DNA from: Candidatus Saccharimonadia bacterium
GTDB lineage: Bacteria; Patescibacteriota; Saccharimonadia; Saccharimonadales; UBA4665
Length of the DNA stretch: 5,748 nt
Direction: 5' to 3'
Assembly (NCBI GenBank): GCA_023268595.1
Contig: JALQUD010000049.1
Coordinates: 1-5,748, forward strand
How positions within the stretch are numbered: position 1 is the stretch's first letter; each line of letters opens with the position of its first letter. This document shows positions 1-4,119 of this stretch, piece by piece. The translations under genes and the position numbers were made by a program. Under the pieces are notes generated by a model, which was not told the origin of the DNA, made no database searches, and was given only the letters and a program-made list of their open reading frames with translations.

Positions 1-174
1 GGCCAGCGTGAACACCGGCCCCACCAGCGTGGCTACGCTGGAAATGATCAGGCCCTTGCGCATCACGATGGGATGCTTGCGGAACATGAACAGCATCTCT
101 TCGCCATCAAGCTGGTCGTCGAAGTACTTAGCCGGACCGTCCGGATTTGACGTGGCCTGCTTTTTCTTGCTCAT
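1..174 (-). CDS. PH-domain-type membrane protein, N-terminal fragment (3' end outside window)
   Basis: The first 58 codons of a minus-strand gene are visible and the rest lies beyond the left edge. The fragment starts MSKKKQ and is hydrophilic and charged for about 40 residues, with the stretch KYFDDQLDGEEMLFMFRKHP, and then enters a hydrophobic segment (about residues 43-58) that looks like the first membrane helix. The pattern 'DGE-x-LFMFRKHPIV' just before a membrane pair is typical of bacterial PH-domain (DUF304/YdbS-like) membrane proteins in Saccharibacteria. No PH domain itself is visible, so the family call rests on resemblance of the N-terminus only. The ATG is preferred because a -10 box (TACAAT) ends exactly 6 nt upstream, which implies a leaderless message. 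There is no Shine-Dalgarno sequence. Function unknown. Confidence 0.55.
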   Translation of the reverse strand, partial: MSKKKQATSNPDGPAKYFDDQLDGEEMLFMFRKHPIVMRKGLIISSVATLVGPVFTLA

Positions 175-180
175 GGTTAT

Positions 181-189
181 ATTGTATCA
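181..189 (-). promoter_or_regulatory. Extended -10 promoter for the left-edge membrane protein (leaderless)
   Basis: On the minus strand TGATACAAT reads as an extended -10 (TGn plus TACAAT, box at 181-186). Six bases (175-180) separate the box from the ATG at 174, so transcription would start at or next to the start codon. No good -35 is found at 16-18 nt, which an extended -10 can tolerate. Confidence 0.5.
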
Positions 190-198
190 GTTTATGTA

Positions 199-214
199 CA
201 TACAATGATGTATG
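199..214. promoter_or_regulatory. Inverted repeat, possible operator
   Basis: CATACA-atga-TGTATG is a perfect 6-bp inverted repeat with a 4-nt centre. It lies between the minus-strand -10 box at 181-186 and the plus-strand -35 box at 216-221, where a bound protein could affect both promoters. No regulator is identified. A chance AT-rich palindrome is possible. Confidence 0.3.
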
Positions 215-215
215 A

Positions 216-244
216 TTGACATTGTTATACGTTCGTGCTACAAT
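216..244 (+). promoter_or_regulatory. Near-consensus sigma70 promoter pointing right
   Basis: TTGACA at 216-221 matches the -35 consensus fully. After exactly 17 nt, TACAAT at 239-244 matches the -10 in 5 of 6 positions. Expected start of transcription is about 250-252. No plus-strand gene follows: the next genes are on the minus strand, and a hairpin with a T-run begins at 263. The product is therefore either a short untranslated RNA of about 50 nt or an antisense RNA into the broken NYN gene. It may also be an orphan promoter whose gene was lost. Confidence 0.6.
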
Positions 245-262
245 TTAGTTAATCAATACGAG

Positions 263-300
263 AAAAGTTCCGAACGGTTAACTGCCTAAGGAGCTTTTTT
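263..300. terminator. Hairpin terminator, possibly bidirectional
   Basis: AAAAGTTCC (263-271) pairs with GGAGCTTTT (290-298) as a 9-bp stem with one G-U pair and an 18-nt loop. On the plus strand it is followed by a run of six T (295-300). On the minus strand it begins immediately after the TGA stop of the NYN remnant and is followed by CTTTTCT. It can therefore end the minus-strand operon and also stop transcripts from the plus-strand promoter at 216-244. The large loop makes it weaker than the terminator at 1409-1445. Confidence 0.55.
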
Positions 301-711
301 CATTTTCGCGCTATCTTCCTTATAACATCCTCGTCATCTAAGTAAGCAAAGTATTGGGCTCCTATCTGCCTGTACAATGATGACCTGAAACGCTTGTTAG
401 GAAAAAGTATCTTCTTGAACTTAGATTCCTCTATCAGGTAATCCACGAGCATCTTATAATCGCCATCATCAGAGACAAGCACTACGCCACCCATGTCAGG
501 GTCTTTGTGCAGCCGCTTCATAACCGAAAAGATAATATCCGAGTCGACATTTCCTTTCTTCTCGCCAATCATAGCTGCATTATGCTGCCTGAATACCAAT
601 ATGAAACCGGCACTCTGAATGGCCTCATACAGCTTTTCAATTTTTATGCCTTATTTCGCCTCATTACTGTGGGAATTTATTCGCACAATTGTTTTTATTC
701 GATAGCCTCAT
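300..711 (-). pseudogene. NYN-domain (PIN-like) nuclease, internally deleted remnant
   Basis: The C-terminal part is clear. From about 650 to the TGA at 302-300 the frame reads KLYEAIQSAGF, then KKGNVDSDIIF, then VLVSDDGDYKMLVDYLIEE, then ILFPN, and ends in YLDDEDVIRKI. This is the second half of a NYN-domain protein of the DUF88/LabA type, metal-dependent RNases related to PIN domains. A TAA at 653-651 blocks this frame. Just upstream a separate ATG at 711 opens a 15-codon frame beginning MRLSNKNNCA, which resembles the usual N-terminus that should run on into FIDGxNL but hits a stop. About 60 codons are missing, including the first catalytic Asp motif. A second change, SDDGDY where SGDGDY is usual, is also visible. 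The ATG lies 9 nt after the stop of the upstream gene, so the two form one transcription unit. Alternatively a TTG at 599 could start a 99-residue protein, but no ribosome site supports it. Confidence 0.65.
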
Positions 712-720
712 ATTAGCAGG

Positions 721-1167
721 CTATGCACCTTTTATTTTCCGCCAAATATCATATTTTTTAAGCCATGGTTCAAGCTCTTTATCTGCCTGAACCTGTATGT
801 CGATATTAGTTGAGTCAATAACCTGCGTGATTGTCGCAAGAAGCTTATCAAGTTTGACCACCATTGTCGGGTCGAGTTGAATAAAGTGCTGCTTACTCGC
901 AAGAAGATACTGTGCTTGAAGGGCGAAATATAATCGTCGGGCCTGATCCCAATCATGTAAATTGGAATCAGGTGTCGTGCCAGCAACGGCTTTAGATATA
1001 AAGAATAACCCGTCATTTGCTGCCGTCCGTAGCTTACTTGCCGTAGCCCATTTCTCTTCGGGATAATTTTCAATTAGATGATCAAGCTGGCTATAAATAT
1101 ATTCGGAAATAGCGCTAGCATCTTGCCATACCGGATCTGAGCGAAGCTTGTCTGACTGCTCATTCAT
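721..1167 (-). CDS. Small alpha-helical protein, four-helix-bundle (S23/bAvd-like) candidate
   Basis: A 148-residue protein from the ATG at 1167 (MNEQSD) to TAG at 723-721. It has no signal peptide or membrane segment and appears almost wholly helical. Likely helices cover residues about 13-30 (ASAISEYIYSQLDHL), 38-58 (WATASKLRTAANDGLFFISK), 72-95 (QARRLYFALQAQYLLASKQ) and 100-120. The pattern 'KW-x-TASKLR-x-AAND' followed by a helix hairpin is like the four-helix-bundle proteins encoded in 23S rRNA intervening sequences and as accessory proteins of diversity-generating retroelements. No retroelement or rRNA is in the window. The family call is by eye. The frame is open upstream to a TTG at 1203, but the ATG at 1167 is chosen because a -10 box ends 6 nt before it. 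The gene is AT-richer than ndk or the recombinase and leads a two-gene unit with the NYN remnant. Confidence 0.6.
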   Translation of the reverse strand: MNEQSDKLRSDPVWQDASAISEYIYSQLDHLIENYPEEKWATASKLRTAANDGLFFISKAVAGTTPDSNLHDWDQARRLYFALQAQYLLASKQHFIQLDPTMVVKLDKLLATITQVIDSTNIDIQVQADKELEPWLKKYDIWRKIKGA

Positions 1168-1173
1168 GCATAA

Positions 1174-1203
1174 ATAGTAGCAGGCGAGATGATGAATTGA
1201 CAA
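1174..1203 (-). promoter_or_regulatory. Promoter of the helical-protein/NYN unit (leaderless)
   Basis: On the minus strand TTGTCA (plus-strand 1198-1203) and TACTAT (1174-1179) are 18 nt apart. The -10 box is followed by only six bases before the ATG at 1167, so the message would begin at the start codon. No Shine-Dalgarno sequence precedes this ATG, which agrees with leaderless initiation. Confidence 0.5.
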
Positions 1204-1281
1204 ATGGCCAAATGTAATGTTTAAGCAATCTGTCCAGTATTGGAAAAGGAAGACTTACATACCAGCCTAAGCCCCTTACGA

Positions 1282-1300
1282 GTGACCCGGGAGGGAGTCG
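1282..1300 (-). repeat. Distal copy of the tRNA-Arg 3' end (att-like direct repeat)
   Basis: GTGACCCGGGAGGGAGTCG here is identical over 19 nt, in the same orientation, to 1447-1465 inside the intact tRNA gene. It covers the 3' half of the T arm, the 3' acceptor strand, the discriminator A and one C. Flanking bases differ on both sides. No tRNA body exists around this copy: the matching 5' acceptor strand, D arm and anticodon arm are absent at the right distance. Duplicated tRNA 3' ends are the classic footprint of site-specific integration. Confidence 0.6.
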
Positions 1301-1302
1301 CC

Positions 1303-1402
1303 TTGCCCGCCGGCGAATAACCGGCTTAGGCAACCGGGCTCCCAGGGTCGCCCGGCTACGGCGGGGAGCGCCACTGGCGCTCCCGTTCGCCTCCCTCGCC
1401 GT
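1303..1402. other. GC-rich array of abutting hairpins
   Basis: Three hairpins follow one another almost without gaps. The first has arms TTGCC (1303-1307) and GCCGG (1309-1313) pairing with CCGGC (1321-1325) and GGCAA (1329-1333). The second pairs CCGGGC (1334-1339) with GCCCGG (1350-1355). The third pairs GGGAGCGCC (1364-1372) with GGCGCTCCC (1376-1384) around a 3-nt loop, extended by ACGGCG (1358-1363) with CGCCGT (1397-1402) across a one-sided 12-nt bulge. A terminator hairpin follows at 1409-1445. The open frames across this block are rich in Arg and Pro and lack protein character, so it is probably structured DNA or RNA. No known RNA family is recognised. Confidence 0.5.
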
Positions 1403-1408
1403 GGACAC

Positions 1409-1445
1409 ATACAAAAAGCTCCACACGAAGTGGAGCTTTTTGTAT
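1409..1445. terminator. Perfect 16-bp bidirectional terminator after tRNA-Arg
   Basis: Arms 1409-1424 (ATACAAAAAGCTCCAC) and 1430-1445 pair perfectly around the 5-nt loop ACGAA. The stem core is GC-containing, and the A/T ends give a T-run on both strands, so it works in either direction. On the minus strand it follows the encoded CCA of the tRNA directly, sharing base 1445, and would end the tRNA transcript. Confidence 0.85.
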
Positions 1446-1520
1446 GGTGACCCGGGAGGGAGTCGAACCCCCAACACCCACCTTAGGACGGTGGTGTTCT
1501 ATCCATTGAACTACCGGGCC
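1445..1520 (-). tRNA. tRNA-Arg, anticodon CCU
   Basis: Read on the minus strand from 1520, all four arms form. The acceptor is GGCCCGG/CCGGGTC (one G-U). The D stem is GTTC/GAAC with loop AATGGATA. The anticodon stem is CCACC/GGTGG with 7-nt loop GTCCTAA, placing U33 before anticodon CCU (reads AGG). The variable loop has 5 nt, and the T stem is GGGGG/CCCTC with loop TTCGACT. The discriminator is A (1448) and CCA is encoded (1447-1445), giving 76 nt in total. G at position 32 is uncommon. The gene lies downstream of ndk and is closed by a strong terminator. No separate promoter was found in the 60 nt before it. Confidence 0.95.
1447..1465 (-). repeat. Proximal copy of the 19-nt att-like repeat, within tRNA-Arg
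   Basis: This is the same 19-nt sequence as at 1282-1300, here forming the 3' T-stem strand, acceptor 3' strand, discriminator and first C of CCA. The two copies start 165 nt apart. The 146 nt between them consist almost wholly of hairpins. Confidence 0.6.
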
Positions 1521-1525
1521 GTTAC

Positions 1526-1570
1526 GGGAAGTCCGCCCGGAAGCGGCTTCCCTGTCGCGCGGCGCGCGAC
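1526..1570. repeat. Two adjacent palindromes between ndk and tRNA-Arg
   Basis: GTCGCGCG (1554-1561) and CGCGCGAC (1563-1570) form a palindrome around one central base. GGAAGC (1539-1544) and GCTTCC (1546-1551) form another. GGGAAG (1526-1531) offers an alternative partner for CTTCCC (1547-1552). As RNA on the minus strand these could act as a U-less terminator or an RNA-stabilising structure after ndk, or as a processing signal ahead of the tRNA. Their role is not settled by the sequence. Confidence 0.4.
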
Positions 1571-1580
1571 TGCGGGATGG

Positions 1581-2045
1581 TTAGTCGCGCTCGTGCGGTT
1601 CGTAGATGTCGTTGTATTCCGACTTGTCGTAGCTGTGCAGCTCGTCGTCGGTGAAAAACAGGCTGACTTCGCGCTGGCCACTGGCCTTGCTGTCGCTGGC
1701 GTGGATCAGGTTGCGGCCGGTACCCATGGCGAAGTCGCCACGGATAGTGCCGGCTTCGGCGGCACGTGGGTTAGTGGCACCTACCAGGATGCGCACGCTG
1801 TTGGTGCATTCAAAGCCTTCCCAGGCCATGACGACGACCGGTGAGCTCTTCATGAACTTCTCCAGGCCTTCGTAGAAGGATTTTTCGACGTGCTCGGCGT
1901 AATGTTCGCGCAGGATCGGCTCATCAAGCGACAACATCTTAAGGCCGATGAGCTTGAGGCCTTTGCGCTCCAGCCGGTGGATGATTTCGCCGACCAGGCC
2001 GCGTTGGATGGCGTCAGGCTTGGCAATGATGAGGGTTCGTTCCAT
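1581..2045 (-). CDS. ndk: Nucleoside diphosphate kinase
   Basis: A 154-residue cytosolic enzyme that moves the gamma-phosphate between nucleoside tri- and diphosphates through a phospho-histidine, balancing the NTP and dNTP pools. The start MERTLIIAKPDA is the family's first strand with the nucleotide-binding Lys9. Other conserved positions visible are Tyr49, Arg85 (SVRILVG), Thr91 (GATNP), Arg102 (TIRGDFA), Asn112 and the catalytic His115 in GRNLIHASDS. All active-site residues are present and the length is normal, with a C-terminal tail of about 20 residues (DKSEYNDIYEPHERD). The frame is open further upstream, but the ATG at 2045 fits the family N-terminus and has AGGA 7 nt before it. It is the last protein gene before tRNA-Arg on this strand, 81 nt downstream of the glycoside hydrolase gene. 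Confidence 0.96.
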   Translation of the reverse strand: MERTLIIAKPDAIQRGLVGEIIHRLERKGLKLIGLKMLSLDEPILREHYAEHVEKSFYEGLEKFMKSSPVVVMAWEGFECTNSVRILVGATNPRAAEAGTIRGDFAMGTGRNLIHASDSKASGQREVSLFFTDDELHSYDKSEYNDIYEPHERD

Positions 2046-2052
2046 GTATGGT

Positions 2053-2077
2053 TCCTGCTTAGGTTTCCTAAATTCTA
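2053..2077 (-). promoter_or_regulatory. ndk -10 box and ribosome-binding site
   Basis: On the minus strand TGTTAGAAT is an extended -10 (TAGAAT at 2072-2077), with only a weak -35 candidate upstream (TTTCGC, 18 nt). AGGA at 2053-2056 stands 7 nt before the ATG at 2045. This gene therefore has a short leader with a ribosome site, unlike the leaderless neighbours. Confidence 0.45.
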
Positions 2078-2126
2078 ACAGATTAGCCACAGAGGGCGAA
2101 ACCCGCCATATCAAGACACGGTCATG

Positions 2127-3107
2127 CTACTTCCAGGCACGGACGTAATCGATGCGCTTGACACCGACGCTGCCTGCATCAGGCGGGATGTCAGCGAACA
2201 CGAAATTGTCGACCAGGATGTTAGTCTCTCCGGCCGAAGTGATATTCGTCTCGCACACCTTATTCCCATCGACATACCACTTGGTGCCGCTAGCCTGAAT
2301 GTCCACGCCATAGGTGTGCATGGCGGCCGACGGGTCAAACGGCAGATCGTAGTCACAACTGTGCTTGGCGCCATTGTGCTGGGTCAGGTACAGCTTAGTC
2401 TTGTTGTCGGAGTAGTACTCGTAGGCGTCGGTTTCACAGTTACTGGCACCGCACGTAGTAACACCTGGGGCAGCCCAGGTCCAAAGCGCCGGCCAGAAGC
2501 CTTTTTTGTCCGGGAACTGGGCGCGTTCCTCAATGTAACCGTAGCGGAATTTGTAGGAGGGTGCTGTATCCAACATGCAGCTGGTCCAATCGTACGTCTT
2601 GCCCTTCACGGTCACGTTGCCGGGCTTAGCGGTCATGCTCAGTATGCCATTAGACAGCGTACAGTTGGCAGGCTGGTTGAATTCCAGCTGCTTGTTACCG
2701 GGGTTGGCCGTACCGAAAGGATTATCGGACTGAACGGCTTCAGCACTGGAACGGAACGACCACTTGGCGCTATCAACTGTCGTTCCGTCGAAATCGTCGC
2801 AAAAGCCCAGTGACATGGTCTGGCTGACACCGGTTGGCGGCTTGACGCCATTAGCACAGGCCGTACTGGTGGCAGCACCGGAACCGAACAATACCGAAGC
2901 CTTGCCGGAGGCGGCATTATCAGTTACGATCTTGGCGTTACCCGTCACTACGCCGGATTCAGCTTCAGCTGGCAGCTGGACCGTGTCAGCCTGGCTGGCA
3001 CGCACGCCCAACAGACCAGCGGCGCCGACCACGAGCACCAATAACAAGCTGACGGCGTATTTTCCCTGCCGCCCTAACACCCGGGTCTTGAGCTGTTCGA
3101 TATCCAC
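2127..3107 (-). CDS. Secreted glycoside hydrolase family 16 (laminarinase-like)
   Basis: A 326-residue exported protein. After a 16-residue charged N-terminus, residues about 17-36 are a hydrophobic signal segment (VSLLLVLVVGAAGLLG) with a possible cleavage site after ASQA (40). Residues about 46-76 (AEAESG to VLFGSG) resemble the start of a CBM6/35-type carbohydrate-binding module but are too short to be complete. The GH16 domain runs from FCDDFDG (102) to the end (YVRAWK). The marks are LEFN, the strand YGYIEERAQFP, GFWPALW (203-209) and the active-site strand ETDAYE, matching ExDxxE with nucleophile Glu225, Asp227 and acid/base Glu230. Eight cysteines suggest disulfides; Cys219 and Cys224 sit just before the active site. 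Expected activity is endo-cleavage of a beta-glucan, but GH16 also includes agarases, carrageenases and transglycosylases. The start is GTG, with AAGGA 10 nt upstream. Confidence 0.9.
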   Translation of the reverse strand: MDIEQLKTRVLGRQGKYAVSLLLVLVVGAAGLLGVRASQADTVQLPAEAESGVVTGNAKIVTDNAASGKASVLFGSGAATSTACANGVKPPTGVSQTMSLGFCDDFDGTTVDSAKWSFRSSAEAVQSDNPFGTANPGNKQLEFNQPANCTLSNGILSMTAKPGNVTVKGKTYDWTSCMLDTAPSYKFRYGYIEERAQFPDKKGFWPALWTWAAPGVTTCGASNCETDAYEYYSDNKTKLYLTQHNGAKHSCDYDLPFDPSAAMHTYGVDIQASGTKWYVDGNKVCETNITSAGETNILVDNFVFADIPPDAGSVGVKRIDYVRAWK

Positions 3108-3117
3108 TTATCGTGAT

Positions 3118-3157
3118 TCCTTGCCATAAGCATACGTCAGATGCAGTTCATGTACAA
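3118..3157 (-). promoter_or_regulatory. Possible promoter and ribosome site of the GH16 gene
   Basis: On the minus strand TTGTAC (plus-strand 3152-3157) and TATGCT (3129-3134) are 17 nt apart, a weak match. AAGGA (3118-3122) lies 10 nt before the GTG start. The -35 overlaps the recombinase -10 box, so the two divergent promoters could not be occupied at once. Confidence 0.35.
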
Positions 3158-3165
3158 TGAAGGTT
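3147..3165 (+). promoter_or_regulatory. -10 region of xerC (leaderless), within an inverted repeat
   Basis: TACAAT at 3153-3158 is followed by 7 nt and then the ATG at 3166, the same layout as at the two leaderless genes on the left. The box sits inside the inverted repeat TTCAT-gtaca-ATGAA (3147-3161). No acceptable -35 lies 16-18 nt upstream. The box overlaps an earlier ATG at 3157, which therefore cannot be the start if this promoter is used. Confidence 0.45.
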
Positions 3166-4104
3166 ATGTTATTCACCAAGGCCAAGACCGATTTTCTGGA
3201 ATATATGGAAATCGAGCAAGGCCGCTCCAACAAGACGCTGCAGAATTACGACCATTACCTGACTAGGCTGGTTGATTATGCCGGCGATGACATACGGGTA
3301 GCGGATATCGATGCCGAACTGGTCCGTAAGTGGCGCCTGTGGCTCAACCGTCTGGGCACCAACACCAGTGACGAGCTGCAAAAGTCCACCAGCAACTATC
3401 ATCTGATCGCCCTGCGCGGCTTCCTGAAGTTCTGTGCCAAGCGCAACATCCCCGCCCTGACGGCCGATAAGATCGAGCTGGCCAAGACGCGCCGCAAGCA
3501 GGTGACGTTCTTGAACGAGGACGAGCTGCAGCGTCTGTTCGCCGAACCCGAGCTGGATAAGATCAACGGGCTGCGCGACCGGGCGATCCTGGAACTGCTG
3601 TTCAGTAGCGGTCTGCGTGTCAGCGAGCTGGTCGGATTGGACCGCGACCACATCAACCTCAAGCGGCGCGAATTCATGGTCCGTGGTAAGGGCCAGAAGG
3701 ACCGGCCGATATTCATCAGCCCCGACGCCGCCGAATGGGTCCAGCGATACCTCGATAAGCGTGATAACGAGGCCGGTAACGGAGCCAACGCCAAGCCGTT
3801 GTTCGTGCGCTACAGCGGTACTAAGAAGGTTGATCTGACCGGCAATTTCCACCGGCTGACAGCCCGCAGTATCCAGCGCATGGTCGCCCGCTATGCCCTG
3901 CTGGCCGGCATCACCAAGCACGTCAGCCCGCACACGCTCAGGCATTCGTTTGCTACCGACCTACTGATGAACGGTGCCGACCTACGCTCCGTCCAGGCCA
4001 TGCTCGGCCACAGCAATATCTCGACCACGCAGATCTACACCCACGTGACCGACCCACACCTCAAAGATGTCCATGAGCGGTTCCATAACCGCACCAACAA
4101 GTAG
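3166..4104 (+). CDS. xerC: Tyrosine recombinase XerC/XerD type
   Basis: A 312-residue site-specific recombinase. The N-terminal SAM-like core-binding domain spans residues about 1-95 (FLEYMEIEQGRSNKTLQNY). The catalytic domain follows from about 115. All six active-site residues are visible: Arg151 (SGLRVSEL), Lys175 (VRGKGQKDR), His256 and Arg259 (SPHTLRHSFA), His282 (MLGHSNIST) and nucleophile Tyr291 (TQIYTH). Length and motifs fit the housekeeping XerC/D group that resolves chromosome dimers at dif; reduced genomes of this type often carry one such protein. An att-like tRNA duplication lies 1.7 kb away, so a role in integration is possible but less likely from the motifs. The start chosen is the ATG at 3166 because the ATG at 3157 overlaps the -10 box. 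It diverges from the GH16 gene and its stop lies 15 nt from the convergent pilin gene, with no T-run terminator between them. Confidence 0.9.
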   Translation: MLFTKAKTDFLEYMEIEQGRSNKTLQNYDHYLTRLVDYAGDDIRVADIDAELVRKWRLWLNRLGTNTSDELQKSTSNYHLIALRGFLKFCAKRNIPALTADKIELAKTRRKQVTFLNEDELQRLFAEPELDKINGLRDRAILELLFSSGLRVSELVGLDRDHINLKRREFMVRGKGQKDRPIFISPDAAEWVQRYLDKRDNEAGNGANAKPLFVRYSGTKKVDLTGNFHRLTARSIQRMVARYALLAGITKHVSPHTLRHSFATDLLMNGADLRSVQAMLGHSNISTTQIYTHVTDPHLKDVHERFHNRTNK

Positions 4105-4119
4105 CGCACCTAGCGCCTA

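Noticed and set aside
721..1203. Longer form of the helical protein starting at TTG 1203
   Set aside because: The TTG lies inside the -35 box, and the extra 12 residues have no ribosome site. The ATG at 1167 fits the promoter.
1282..1360. A second, degenerate tRNA gene
   Set aside because: Only the 3' 19 nt match. The upstream acceptor-like GCCCGG is about 56 nt away, too close for a tRNA, and no D or anticodon arm forms.
1282..1465. CRISPR array
   Set aside because: Only two repeat copies, one of them inside a tRNA, with a self-complementary spacer.
1160..1477. 105-codon minus-strand frame crossing the terminator, hairpin array and tRNA 3' end
   Set aside because: It is Arg/Pro-rich and twice contains LPPGS, the product of reading the tRNA 3' end as codons. 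It runs through a terminator.
1401..1844. 147-codon plus-strand frame over tRNA-Arg and the end of ndk
   Set aside because: It overlaps a certain tRNA and a certain enzyme gene on the other strand and shows no domain.
2124..2813. 229-codon plus-strand open frame antisense to the GH16 gene
   Set aside because: The minus-strand frame has a complete GH16 domain with signal peptide and catalytic motif. The antisense frame has no recognisable domain and no ribosome site.
3108..3165. dif site beside xerC
   Set aside because: No 28-nt pair of 11-bp arms around a 6-nt centre is recognisable there.
3169..3945. 258-codon minus-strand open frame opposite the recombinase
   Set aside because: It is the complementary shadow of a gene with all six catalytic residues. 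Its product shows no domain logic.
4105..4119. Terminator between the recombinase and pilin genes
   Set aside because: A 6-bp imperfect stem involving GCGC can be drawn, but there is no T-run on either strand.
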